A DNA stretch of 52,984 nt, from NCBI GenBank assembly GCA_031553435.1, contig JAVBLQ010000040.1, positions 1 to 52,984 on the forward strand, written 5' to 3'. The translations under genes and the position numbers were made by a program. Of the stretch, positions 28,216 to 37,072 are shown one piece after another (the stretch's first letter is position 1; the number at the start of each line of letters is the position of its first letter). Origin of the DNA: JAVBLQ01 sp031553435 (GTDB lineage: Bacteria; Bacteroidota; Bacteroidia; Bacteroidales; Azobacteroidaceae). Under the pieces are notes generated by a model, which worked only from the letters and a program-made list of their open reading frames with translations, was not told the DNA's origin and searched no databases.

Positions 28216-28284
28216 AGTGACAGGGTGAAGAAGTGACAAGTAAAGTTAAAAACAGTCACCTTGTCACTCCGTCACCATATCACT
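28216..28284. repeat. Imperfect hairpin between convergent znuC and mutS
   Basis: Arms 28216-28240 and 28260-28284 match at 21 of 25 positions, built from repeated GTGAC/GTCAC units, with a 19-base loop. It starts just past the znuC stop and overlaps the mutS stop codon (28283-28285). It may end transcription from both sides, although it lacks a strong T run. The unit composition recalls the GTGAAGG repeats elsewhere in the window. Confidence 0.55.
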
Positions 28285-30895
28285 ATTTCCCTTTCACTAT
28301 CTTCTTAATATCATTCAATTTATTCAGCGCCTCCACCGGAGTCAGGTTGTTGATGTCCAGATTCTTGATTTCGTCCCTGATTTGAGAAAGAATCGGATCA
28401 TCCAATTGGAAAAAACTTAGTTGATAACCTTCCCGGTTGGATGAAATTTTTTTGACAGGCTTTGCTATTCCGGATTTGCGATTATCCGTCTCTAATTGTT
28501 TCAGTATTTCGTTAGCTCGTTTAACGATGCTTTGAGGCATTCCCGCCATTTTAGCGACATGAATACCAAAGCTGTGTTCGCTTCCTCCTTTGATTAATTT
28601 ACGCAGGAAAATCACTTTATTATCGACTTCTTTAACAGATACGTTGAAATTTTTGATCCGTTTGAAAGAAGCCGCCATTTCATTCAATTCGTGATAATGA
28701 GTGGCAAACAGCGTTTTGGCACGGGCTTTCGGATGCTCATGTATATGCTCGACAATCGCCCAGGCAATGGAAATCCCGTCATAAGTAGAGGTTCCGCGAC
28801 CTAATTCATCAAAAAGAATTAAGCTTTTTGGGGATATATTATTGAGAATGTCAGCAGCTTCATTCATTTCTACCATAAAAGTAGATTCTCCCAGTGAAAT
28901 ATTATCGCTTGCGCCGACACGGGTAAATATTTTATCGACAATGCCGACTTTAGCCGATTCTGCGGGAACAAAACTTCCGATTTGCGCCATCAATGTAATC
29001 AATGCTGTTTGCCTCAACAATGCTGACTTACCGGCCATGTTCGGTCCGGTAATGATGATGATTTGTTGACGCTCGCAATCCAAAGTAACATCATTGGCGA
29101 TATAAGGTTCTCCCGGAGGCAACTGCTTTTCGATCACCGGATGGCGGCCGCCTTTGATTTCCAACACATCCGAATCCAACAGCACCGGACGGATATATTT
29201 ATTTTCCAATGCTACTTTGGTGAAAGAAAGCAGACAGTCCAAACGTGCAATCAGATTGGCATTCAGTTGAATCGGGGCAATGTAATCAACCAATTCAAGA
29301 ATCAGGTCATTGAAGATTTTGGCTTCCAGTGCGAAAATTTTATCTTCGGCGCCTAAGATTTTTTCTTCATATTCTTTTAATTCCTGGGTAATGTAACGTT
29401 CGGCGTTGACCAAGGTTTGCTTGCGGATCCAATCTTCAGGTACTTTGTCTTTATGTGTATTCCTGACCTCTATATAATAACCGAAAACGTTATTGAATGA
29501 AATTTTCAGGGAAGGGATTCCGGTTCGTTCGGATTCTCTTTGCTGGACTTGCAATAAATAATCTTTTCCGGCAAAAGCAATTTTTCTTAATTCATCGAGT
29601 TCTTCATTGACACCTTCACGAATCACACCTCCCTTATTCATCAAAACAGGAGGATCGTTATTGATGTTTTTTTCTATTTTATTGCGTATGGAAATGCAGG
29701 CGTTCAATTGATCACCGATTTGAACCAGACTGTTTTCTTCTGTTGAAAGACAAGTTTCCTTGATGGACTCAACAGCGCTCAACGCTACTTTCAATTGAAC
29801 GACTTCGCGTGGAGAAACTCTTCCTACGGCGACTTTGGATATGATCCGTTCCAGATCGCCGATCAGGTTCAATTTTTCTTCCAATACATTTTTTAATTCC
29901 GGATGACGAAAAAAATATTCAACCACATTCAGGCGGTCATTGATCGGTTTTTCTTCTTTCAACGGAAAAACGATCCAGCGGCGGAGCATCCGGGCTCCCA
30001 TCGGACTGATCGTCTTATCCAGAATATCGAGCAATGATTTGCCGCCTTCATTCATCGTCCCCAACAATTCGAGGCTGCGGACGGTAAATTTATCCAAACG
30101 GACATATCGGTCTTCCTCAATCCGGGAAAGAGATTGGATGTGTCCGGTTTGAAGATGTTGCGTAATATCCAGGTAATACAGAATTGCTCCGGAAGCAATG
30201 ATGCCATTAGTCAGATGTTCTACCCCGAAACCTTTCAGGTTTTTAGTCTCGAATTGTTTCAGGATTCTTTCTTTGGCTGAATATTCCGTATAAATCCAGT
30301 CATCCAGTTCGAACGTAAAAAAACGGGAACCAAAGTTTTCTTCAAACAGCTTTTTTTTATTCCTTTCGATCAGTACTTCTTTGGGAGAAAAGTTATTGAG
30401 CAGTTTGTCGATATATTCTTTTGTACCTTCGGCGGTTAAAAATTCTCCGGTAGAAATATCCAAAAGTGCGATTCCGCAAATATTTTTCCCGAAATGAATG
30501 CTTGCCAGAAAGTTGTTTTCTTTATGATTCAGCACATTGTCATTGATGGAAACTCCGGGGGTTACCAGTTCCGTAATTCCACGTTTGACCAGTTTTTTGG
30601 TCAATTTCGGATCTTCCAGTTGGTCGCAGATAGCCACACGTTTTCCGGCCCGCACCAATTTAGGCAGATAAGTATCCAAAGCATGGTGAGGAAACCCGGC
30701 TAATTCCACAAATTGTGCGGCGCCATTAGCTCTTCGTGTGAGCGTAATTCCGAGTATTTCGGAAGCGGCTATGGCATCTTCCGAAAAAGTCTCGTAAAAA
30801 TCTCCTACTCTGAATAGTAAAATGGCATCGGGATGCTTAGATTTGATCTCGAAGTATTGCTTCATTAACGGGGTTTCGACAACTTCTTTGGCCAC
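28283..30895 (-). CDS. mutS: DNA mismatch repair ATPase MutS
   Basis: 870 residues, the normal length. N-terminal mismatch-binding domain with TPLMKQYFEIK and the Phe-x-Glu wedge in GDFYETF; connector, core and clamp domains follow; the C-terminal ATPase has Walker A GPNMAGKSALLR, the segment GASDNISLGESTFMVEM, Walker B LILFDELGRGTSTYDG and FATHYHEL. The end of the protein (LNKLNDIKKIVKGK) is the usual C-terminus. It recognises base mismatches and small loops and recruits MutL. No disruption is seen. A -7 box lies 30 bases upstream. Confidence 0.98.
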   Translation of the reverse strand: MAKEVVETPLMKQYFEIKSKHPDAILLFRVGDFYETFSEDAIAASEILGITLTRRANGAAQFVELAGFPHHALDTYLPKLVRAGKRVAICDQLEDPKLTKKLVKRGITELVTPGVSINDNVLNHKENNFLASIHFGKNICGIALLDISTGEFLTAEGTKEYIDKLLNNFSPKEVLIERNKKKLFEENFGSRFFTFELDDWIYTEYSAKERILKQFETKNLKGFGVEHLTNGIIASGAILYYLDITQHLQTGHIQSLSRIEEDRYVRLDKFTVRSLELLGTMNEGGKSLLDILDKTISPMGARMLRRWIVFPLKEEKPINDRLNVVEYFFRHPELKNVLEEKLNLIGDLERIISKVAVGRVSPREVVQLKVALSAVESIKETCLSTEENSLVQIGDQLNACISIRNKIEKNINNDPPVLMNKGGVIREGVNEELDELRKIAFAGKDYLLQVQQRESERTGIPSLKISFNNVFGYYIEVRNTHKDKVPEDWIRKQTLVNAERYITQELKEYEEKILGAEDKIFALEAKIFNDLILELVDYIAPIQLNANLIARLDCLLSFTKVALENKYIRPVLLDSDVLEIKGGRHPVIEKQLPPGEPYIANDVTLDCERQQIIIITGPNMAGKSALLRQTALITLMAQIGSFVPAESAKVGIVDKIFTRVGASDNISLGESTFMVEMNEAADILNNISPKSLILFDELGRGTSTYDGISIAWAIVEHIHEHPKARAKTLFATHYHELNEMAASFKRIKNFNVSVKEVDNKVIFLRKLIKGGSEHSFGIHVAKMAGMPQSIVKRANEILKQLETDNRKSGIAKPVKKISSNREGYQLSFFQLDDPILSQIRDEIKNLDINNLTPVEALNKLNDIKKIVKGK

Positions 30896-31265
30896 TAATA
30901 ATGGATTTTATATTTGAAAAAACACAAAATTAGGCAATTTTTTAGAAATTGTTTAAGTTTTCGAATAGAAATCTGATTGGATGTTCACATATCGTCACGA
31001 CTTGAAACAATACAAATCAGCGCCTCAATTTTAACATAGTTTATGTTTATTTATAACGCTTTATCTCCCTCCACTTCCTGAAAACCCGGTTAAAACCGGA
31101 AACTCTGTCAAAAAATAAGGATAAAGTACATCTTTTCCCGACTTATACTAAAAAAAATAAAATCTATCGCATAAGAAAACCGCTTTGAGGAGCGGTTGAT
31201 ATGTTTTGTGCTATAAATAAATTAAAATCCTAATGCATCTCTACAATTCCATTGGTGCAGATGTA
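30896..31265. other. Intergenic stretch between mutS and the transposase remnant
   Basis: 370 bases with no gene. Features seen are the mutS -7 box, a short palindrome CCGGTTAAAACCGG at 31086-31099, and a 7-base-pair hairpin AACCGCT/AGCGGTT at 31178-31197 followed on the minus strand by a T-rich run, which could be the terminator of the old transposase gene or part of an element end. Confidence 0.5.
30925..30932 (-). promoter_or_regulatory. Putative -7 box of mutS
   Basis: Minus strand TAATTTTG, exact TAnnTTTG match, 30 bases before the ATG at 30895. No TTTG at the expected upstream spacing. Confidence 0.4.
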
Positions 31266-31519
31266 CTAATAAAAAGTATATAAATCCAAATCCCATTCCA
31301 ATATGAAAAACAACCGGTCTTCAACCGTAGGAAGCGGACTGTTTTTGTAGATAATGAATCTTCGCTGATTATTGCGGAACTTCCCATCATATCATATTTA
31401 GAAAAATATTCATTGTGAACTTCCTCAAAGTAAGGAAGCAGTGCTGCGAAATGTGTCGCAGACAATCCCGTCAGGGAACAGAAACTTTTTTCGTTATGTT
31501 GATAATCTCTATAATTCAT
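31266..31519 (-). pseudogene. Remnant of an IS5-like DDE transposase (N-terminal part, frameshifted and truncated)
   Basis: From ATG at 31517-31519 the reading is MNYRDYQHNEKSFCSLTGLS then HFAALLPYFEEVHNEYFSKY, typical of the N-terminal helix-turn-helix of Bacteroidota IS5-type transposases. Near 31388 the frame must shift; the next frame then reads KFRNNQRRFIIYKNSPLPTV followed by EDRLFFIL, the conserved continuation of the same family. After LFFIL the sequence no longer fits and a stop follows at 31266-31268. The DDE catalytic part is missing, so the gene is dead. I saw no complete terminal repeats. Confidence 0.75.
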
Positions 31520-31655
31520 CCCGCAAAGGTATGCACACACACATAATATCAAAAATTTAATTTACATAAACTCTTTTGTTTTTCAACATTAAACAAATAG
31601 ATATCTACAACAATTGACGGCTCAGTCCCCAATATTGCGGATTCGGTAAAATAAA

Positions 31656-31688
31656 TTTGATTTCTTTGAAAAGCCTATCCTATTTTTG
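31656..31688 (+). promoter_or_regulatory. Promoter of the sulfatase gene
   Basis: TTTG at 31656-31659, 21 bases, then TATTTTTG at 31681-31688; both boxes are exact. The predicted start near 31694 leaves a leader of about 30 bases before the ATG at 31726 and rules out translation from codons upstream of the promoter. Confidence 0.7.
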
Positions 31689-31725
31689 GCATCAGATAAT
31701 TGATGTTTTACAAAAAATAATCGAG

Positions 31726-33315
31726 ATGAGCTTAAAAAACAAATTGAAACAATGTGGCCAGATCGCCGCAGTGGGAGCTGTCCTCGCAAGCGGAACAATT
31801 ATTCCGCAACAAGCTGAGGCTCAAAATCAAGCGAAGTCCAAAGGAAAACCGAATATTCTTGTAATTATGGGTGACGATATCGGACTCTGGAACTTGAGTT
31901 GCTGGAATCGGGGAATGATGGGTTTTCAAACCCCAAACATCGATCGGATCGCTAATGAGGGTATTTTATTTACCGACTACTATGGGCAGCAGAGCTGTAC
32001 GGCCGGACGTTCGGCATTTATTACCGGACAATGTCCGCTTCGTACCGGTTTATCCAAAGTAGGAATGCCGGGCGCTAAAATAGGAATACAGAAAGAAGAT
32101 CCTACAATTGCCGAATTCTTGAAACCATTGGGATATATGTGCGGACAATTCGGTAAAAATCACCTGGGAGACCGGGATGAATTTCTTCCCACCAATCATG
32201 GATTCGATGAATTTTTCGGAAATCTCTACCATCTGAACGCGGAAGAAGAACCTGAGCATCCCGATTATCCGAAAGACCCCGAATATCGTAAGAATTTTGG
32301 TCCGAGAGGCGTGATCCGTTCCACTGCCGACGGAAAAGTGGAAGATACGGGACCTCTGACAAAAAAACGGATGGAAACTGTAGATGAAGAATTCCTGGCA
32401 GCAACCAAAGATTTTATTACCCGCCAGCATAAAGCAGGAAAACCGTTTTTCACATGGTTCAATTCTACCCGGATGCATGTGTATACACACCTGAAACCTG
32501 GCGTAGAAGGCAAAACAGGACTGGGACTTCAGGCAGATGGTATGATAGAACATGACGGACATGTAGGCGAATTGCTTAAATTATTGGACGATTTGGGAAT
32601 TGCCGAAAATACCATCGTCATTTACACTACAGATAACGGCGCCATGAAATGCGAATGGCCGGACGGAGGTTCTTCCCCTTTCCGTGGCGAAAAAAACACC
32701 AACTGGGAAGGCGCTTACCGTGTTCCTTGTCTGATGCGTTGGCCTGCAGAAATCAAAGCCGGACAAAATATCAATGCGATATTTTCTGCAGAAGACTGGT
32801 TGCCGACATTGGTAGCTGCAGCCGACGGAGATCCTGATTTGCGCGAAAATGCCCGCAAAGGCATTCAGGCAGGAAACAAGTATTTCAAAGTATATATTGA
32901 CGGCTACAACCAATTGCCGTTATTGACTGGTAAAACAGATAAAGGCCCTCGTAATGAGTTCTTTTATTTCAGTGATGATGGCGAGTTAGTTGGATTCCGT
33001 CAGGGAAATTATAAATATATCTATCAGGTACAACGTGCTACAGGACAAGCAGTTTGGAGCGAACCATTTGTTAAACTACGCAGCGCTAAAATAATGGATT
33101 TGCGCTCCGACCCGTTTGAAACAGCCTGGGGAAATTCCGCTTTTTATGATAAGTGGGCAATGGAGCATGCATTTATGATTGTTCCCGCACAAACTACGGT
33201 CGGAAAATACTTAAACACTTACAAAGATTTTCCTCCCCGCCAAAAACCGGCATCATTTAATGTAGATGCACAAATTGAAGAGATGTATCGCTTAATGTCT
33301 GCGAATAAAGATTAG
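31726..33315 (+). CDS. S1-family sulfatase (arylsulfatase type), exported
   Basis: 529 residues from ATG 31726, chosen because a promoter lies between it and the earlier in-frame codons. A signal-like N-terminus (residues 1-33, with the hydrophobic run AAVGAVLASGTIIP and AEAQ) directs export. Metal ligands DD at residues 50-51 (ILVIMGDDIGLWN), the active-site signature CTAGRSAFITGQ with the modified cysteine at residue 91, and YTTDNGAMKCEWPDGG are intact. It would hydrolyse sulfate esters in the periplasm after conversion of Cys91 to formylglycine by a maturase, which is not encoded in the window. The ending (DFPPRQKPASFNVD) is shared by many bacterial arylsulfatases. A monocistronic unit with its own terminator; the sulfated substrate is unknown. 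Confidence 0.92.
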   Translation: MSLKNKLKQCGQIAAVGAVLASGTIIPQQAEAQNQAKSKGKPNILVIMGDDIGLWNLSCWNRGMMGFQTPNIDRIANEGILFTDYYGQQSCTAGRSAFITGQCPLRTGLSKVGMPGAKIGIQKEDPTIAEFLKPLGYMCGQFGKNHLGDRDEFLPTNHGFDEFFGNLYHLNAEEEPEHPDYPKDPEYRKNFGPRGVIRSTADGKVEDTGPLTKKRMETVDEEFLAATKDFITRQHKAGKPFFTWFNSTRMHVYTHLKPGVEGKTGLGLQADGMIEHDGHVGELLKLLDDLGIAENTIVIYTTDNGAMKCEWPDGGSSPFRGEKNTNWEGAYRVPCLMRWPAEIKAGQNINAIFSAEDWLPTLVAAADGDPDLRENARKGIQAGNKYFKVYIDGYNQLPLLTGKTDKGPRNEFFYFSDDGELVGFRQGNYKYIYQVQRATGQAVWSEPFVKLRSAKIMDLRSDPFETAWGNSAFYDKWAMEHAFMIVPAQTTVGKYLNTYKDFPPRQKPASFNVDAQIEEMYRLMSANKD

Positions 33316-33349
33316 CTGTATTTGAAGTATTGGGGATAAATCGCTTCGC

Positions 33350-33421
33350 AACGGTTCTATAAACTTCTTTGCAACAGGAAACATTAATGTTAAATGTACG
33401 AGAAAATATAGAACCGTTTTT
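33350..33421 (+). terminator. Probable terminator after the sulfatase gene
   Basis: Inverted repeat of 12 bases, AACGGTTCTATA (33350-33361) and TATAGAACCGTT (33407-33418), followed by TTTAA and a T-rich run. The loop is long (45 bases), so it is less typical than the other terminators here, but its position 35 bases past the stop is right. Confidence 0.55.
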
Positions 33422-33456
33422 AATTTTCTTTTACAACTCTTTTGTAAAAAATATAC

Positions 33457-33464
33457 TATTTTTG
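33457..33464 (+). promoter_or_regulatory. Putative -7 box of the LytS/LytTR operon
   Basis: TATTTTTG, exact consensus, 24 bases upstream of the ATG at 33488. A TTTG at 33441 is too near (12-base spacer) to be the -33 box. The box overlaps a possible GTG start at 33464, arguing against that start. Confidence 0.5.
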
Positions 33465-33487
33465 TGAGAAACGATCAGTTCGAGAAA

Positions 33488-34525
33488 ATGTTGTATAAAA
33501 ACAAGCATGATTTATTGATATACACCCTGATATTTTCAGTGCTGGGATGCTTATCATACTTCTTCATGGTAGGCTATACTGATACACCCAGCCAATATGA
33601 TTCTTCGTTGTTCTCATTCAAAGAATTCGGGATTGTTATCCTTATTTTTAATATCTTCGGACATTTTCTTTTTTATATCAATGAAAAAGTCGGGATAAAA
33701 ACCTTGTCTTTCCCTGGTAACAAACTGAGTATAGTGCTTTATATATTACTTGTCGGCGTATTTTTGCTGCTGTTGAATTACTTTGTGCTGGTATGCACCA
33801 AATGGATTGCAGGCTTGTCCGATCCTTTCCTGTTGCAAGTGAGAGGTTTGCGTATGTTGTTCATTGTTTGGATAATACAATTAATCATGGTGGGGCAGAT
33901 CATCATCAATAGTTTTTATCGCCAGCTGACCGATTTATACAAAAAAACATCCGAACTGGAGGACAGTGCAACCAAAGCGAAATACCAGGCCCTGCAAAAC
34001 CAACTGAATCCTCATTTCTTATTTAACAATCTGAACACTTTGGTCTCAGAAATAGAGTATAATCCGAAAAATGCCGCTTTATTTACCCATCACCTATCCG
34101 ATGTGTATCGCTATATCCTTCAAAATAACGAACAACGATTGGTTTCATTGCGTTCGGAAATGGATTTTCTAAAATCGTATATATTCCTGCATCAGGTTCG
34201 TATGGGCGATTGTATTCGATTGCAAAGTACGATCAATAGCGATATATCTGAAATGAAAGTTCCTCCGCTTACCCTCCAACTGTTGGTGGAAAATGTAATC
34301 AAGCATAATGTGATCAGCCTTACAAAGCCGATGGTTATAAATATCTCTATTGATAATGATATGTTGATGATAAGCAATAACATCCGGACAAAAAAAATAT
34401 TGACTCCGTCCGGGAAAGGCTTGCTGAATTTATCAGAACGTTACCGGTTATTATGCGGAAGAGATATTGAAGTGAAAATTGAAAATAAATGTTTCATCGT
34501 TAAAGTTCCTTTATTAAATGGATAA
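33488..34525 (+). CDS. LytS-type membrane sensor histidine kinase
   Basis: 345 residues from ATG 33488 (MLYKNKHDLL). Four membrane segments occupy about residues 12-155, then a short coiled linker, then the His_kinase domain with the phospho-acceptor box QLNPHFLFNNLNTLVSEI, the N box LTLQLLVENVIKHNV and a G-box-like GKGLLNLSERYRLL. This is the LytS/YehU class, which has no separate periplasmic sensor domain. The kinase faces the cytoplasm and phosphorylates the response regulator whose gene overlaps its end by 8 bases. The signal is unknown. Confidence 0.92.
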   Translation: MLYKNKHDLLIYTLIFSVLGCLSYFFMVGYTDTPSQYDSSLFSFKEFGIVILIFNIFGHFLFYINEKVGIKTLSFPGNKLSIVLYILLVGVFLLLLNYFVLVCTKWIAGLSDPFLLQVRGLRMLFIVWIIQLIMVGQIIINSFYRQLTDLYKKTSELEDSATKAKYQALQNQLNPHFLFNNLNTLVSEIEYNPKNAALFTHHLSDVYRYILQNNEQRLVSLRSEMDFLKSYIFLHQVRMGDCIRLQSTINSDISEMKVPPLTLQLLVENVIKHNVISLTKPMVINISIDNDMLMISNNIRTKKILTPSGKGLLNLSERYRLLCGRDIEVKIENKCFIVKVPLLNG

Positions 34526-35297
34526 GATTACTGCGTGTATCATTGAAGATGAATTACCGGCTGCACGTCTCCTCTGTAATATACTGAAAGATATCCGGCC
34601 TGATTGGGAAATTACAACCCTTCCTGGAAATGTTGAAGAATCGGTGGAATGGTTTGCCGGGCACCCTCATCCGGATATTTTATTTTTAGATATTCACCTT
34701 ACAGATGGAGATTCTTTTGAATTTCTGGAACAGGCCAATCCTTCCTCTCTGATCATATTTACCACAGCTTATGATGAATATGCGCTTAAAGCCTTTTCGG
34801 TAAACAGTATTGATTACTTGCTCAAGCCCATCCACCGGGAGCGGTTAGAAGAAGCGATTACAAAGTTCGAGAATTTATCACCGTCAAATAGGAAGAACCT
34901 TTTTCCAAAAGATCAACTTCAGGAGCTAATCGCTCAATTTTCCCGTCCGGAGAAGGTTTTTCGTACCCGCTTCCTGATTTCCGGAGGCGATAAGTTTTTC
35001 ACACTGCAGGTAGAAGATATTGCCTTTTTTCACAGTGAAAATAAAATCACTTTTGCAGTTACCAACCAGAATAAGGAACATATTATTGATTTGTGTCTGG
35101 ATAAATTGAAAGAACAGCTCGACCCCGACTTATTTTTTCGCACAAACAGGCAAACTATTGTCAATGTCAATGCGATACGGCGGATAGAACCTTATTTCCA
35201 GCATAAAATAGTTGTCCACACAATTCCTCCATTTAAAGAATCGATCATCGTCAGCCGGGAAAAGGTTAGCGAATTTAAGAGATGGCTGAATTATTAA
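34518..35297 (+). CDS. LytTR-family response regulator
   Basis: 259 residues. The receiver domain (about 1-125) has the acidic pair ED (10-11), phospho-acceptor Asp58 in DILFLDIHLTDG, the switch Thr in IIFTTAYDEYALKAF and Lys in DYLLKPIHRERL. The LytTR DNA-binding domain (about 155-255) shows FFHSENKITFAVT, LFFRTNRQTIVNVNAIRRIE and FKESIIVSREKVSEFKRWL. It is the partner of the kinase encoded before it, overlapping by 8 bases. Target genes are not evident from the context; mgtE lies convergent, 18 bases away. Confidence 0.95.
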   Translation: MDKITACIIEDELPAARLLCNILKDIRPDWEITTLPGNVEESVEWFAGHPHPDILFLDIHLTDGDSFEFLEQANPSSLIIFTTAYDEYALKAFSVNSIDYLLKPIHRERLEEAITKFENLSPSNRKNLFPKDQLQELIAQFSRPEKVFRTRFLISGGDKFFTLQVEDIAFFHSENKITFAVTNQNKEHIIDLCLDKLKEQLDPDLFFRTNRQTIVNVNAIRRIEPYFQHKIVVHTIPPFKESIIVSREKVSEFKRWLNY

Positions 35298-35315
35298 AAT
35301 CAATAATTCATTATT

Positions 35316-36698
35316 TCAAAGTAATTTACCACTCAAAAATAAAGCGGCTACCGTAAAATAAATGATCAATCCTGTGACATCAACAAGAGTAGCAACAAAA
35401 GGCGCTGAGGCTGTAGCCGGATCTAAACCGATTTTTTTCAACAAAAAAGGAATCATTGAACCGGAAAGCGTTCCCCATAATACAATGAAAACCAAAGATA
35501 CGGAAACGCTGGCGCCAATCCACAACCAATATTCGCCATAATCATACAATCCTGTTTCCTGCCAGATAAATATCCGCATAAACCCGATTGCCCCGAGTAT
35601 GGATCCCAAAGCTAAACCTGAAAAGATTTCTTTTTTCATTACATACCACCAGTTTTTTAGTTTCAATTCATTCAAAGCAAGCGAACGAATGATAAGACTG
35701 GCAGCTTGCGAACCCGAGTTACCTCCGCTTGAAATAATCAATGGAACGAATAAGGCAAGGACTACAGCTTTGGATATTTCTTCGTCGAAATGTCCCATGG
35801 CAGATGCGGTCAACATTTCACTTAGAAACAAAATAATAAGCCATCCGGAACGTTTCTTAACCATTTTCATCAAAGGCGTTTTGGTATAGGATAAATCCAA
35901 ACCTTCCGTACCCCCGAACTTCTGGAAGTCTTCGGTACTTTCTTTTTCCTGTACATCCATCACATCGTCAACAGTGACAATCCCCAGTAATGTACCGTCG
36001 GTATCGGTTACAGGCAGAGCCACACGATCGTGATCGGCAAATACTTTAACCGCCATTTCCTGGTCATCGTAAGCATTGAGGGAAATAAAACGGTTGTCGC
36101 TGATTTCGGAAATGATTTGTTCCGGAGATGCCAGAATAATTTCCTTGATGCGTATATCGTCGATAAGCTTCCAATGTACATCGACAATGTAGATTACATT
36201 CAAGGTTTCAGAATCACGACCAAATTTCCGGATATGTTCCAACGCCTGTTGCACTGTGAAATATGGTTTTACAGCCACATATTCCGGTGTCATCAACCGT
36301 CCGATACTGTCTTTTGGATAGCCTAACAATTGAGTGGCGATTTCTCGCTCTTCCTTCGACAACATTTGCATCAGACGTTGACTTACTGCACCGGGCAATT
36401 CTTCAAAAAAAGCTGTCCGGTCATCAGGATCGAGATCATTGAGTAATCCTGTCAGTTGATTGACGTTGGCTGCCAATTCTTCAATAATACTTTCCTGTTC
36501 TTCATGAGAAAGATGTTGAAAAGTTTCTTTTGCCAGTTTTCGTGACAAAAGCCGGAATAAAATGATCTGGTCTGATTTTGACAGGCTACCTATGATTTCT
36601 GCTATTTGGAATGGCTCCAGGTTGCCTAATTCGTGTTTTACGGTTTTCCAACATTTGTCTTCAATGAGTTGTTGGAAATGAATTTTGATTTCATTCAT
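35316..36698 (-). CDS. mgtE: Magnesium transporter MgtE
   Basis: 460 residues, normal length. N-terminal helical MgtE_N domain (about 20-125, with EIIGSLSKSDQIILFRLL), two CBS domains (about 130-255; MTPEYVAVKPYFTVQQALEH and DRVALPVTDTDGTLLGIVTV), a plug helix, and five membrane segments with the conserved VPLIISSGGNSGSQAASLI and PFVATLVDVTGLIIYF that line the Mg2+ pore. In the known structure the N and CBS domains sense cytoplasmic Mg2+ and close the channel. A -7 box overlaps a small inverted repeat just upstream of the start. Confidence 0.96.
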   Translation of the reverse strand: MNEIKIHFQQLIEDKCWKTVKHELGNLEPFQIAEIIGSLSKSDQIILFRLLSRKLAKETFQHLSHEEQESIIEELAANVNQLTGLLNDLDPDDRTAFFEELPGAVSQRLMQMLSKEEREIATQLLGYPKDSIGRLMTPEYVAVKPYFTVQQALEHIRKFGRDSETLNVIYIVDVHWKLIDDIRIKEIILASPEQIISEISDNRFISLNAYDDQEMAVKVFADHDRVALPVTDTDGTLLGIVTVDDVMDVQEKESTEDFQKFGGTEGLDLSYTKTPLMKMVKKRSGWLIILFLSEMLTASAMGHFDEEISKAVVLALFVPLIISSGGNSGSQAASLIIRSLALNELKLKNWWYVMKKEIFSGLALGSILGAIGFMRIFIWQETGLYDYGEYWLWIGASVSVSLVFIVLWGTLSGSMIPFLLKKIGLDPATASAPFVATLVDVTGLIIYFTVAALFLSGKLL

Positions 36699-37072
36699 GT
36701 TGTAATTTCCTTACAAATTTAACTCTGTAAGAAAACTACGAGAGGCCCCTTACAAAGTGGTTAATACTTCTGTTTTTCTGTAACTTGGATATGGGCCTTC
36801 GTCCATGATAATGAATTTTAAGTAAATAATTATCCCTGACAATAAAATAAAACGGATATAAAAATCGTACAAAGGTATAATTATTTTTCTGTGTATGTGG
36901 AAAAATGAACATACTTTGTTTGGCTTACATACAACAAAACCTAAAACTTAATATTCAATCCAATAATTATAACATCATTATGCCAATTACTCATTTCTAA
37001 TGCAATCCGATTGTAGCTACAGTTATTTTTGTCTTATAGACCATGTAAAATATAACTTAAAATCAAGTTTAT
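36699..37072. other. Intergenic stretch upstream of mgtE
   Basis: 374 bases without a gene. It holds the mgtE -7 box (36714-36721), a 5-base inverted repeat CTTAC/GTAAG around it (36710-36731) and a second copy of CCTTACAAA at 36748-36756 (first copy 36709-36717). I looked for the conserved elements of an M-box Mg riboswitch and did not find them. The right half is A/T-rich with nothing else supported. Confidence 0.6.
36714..36721 (-). promoter_or_regulatory. Putative -7 box of mgtE
   Basis: Minus strand TAAATTTG, exact consensus, 16 bases before the ATG, which implies a very short leader. No -33 box at the usual spacing. Confidence 0.4.

Noticed and set aside
32050..32562. Long minus-strand frames (up to 170 codons) inside the sulfatase gene
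   Set aside because: Three overlapping minus frames occur there, which is a base-composition effect of a G+C-richer gene. The plus frame has all catalytic motifs.
36699..36860. Possible M-box (Mg) riboswitch upstream of mgtE
   Set aside because: The conserved blocks of the M-box were not found and the -7 box lies only 16 bases before the ATG, leaving no room for an aptamer in the leader.
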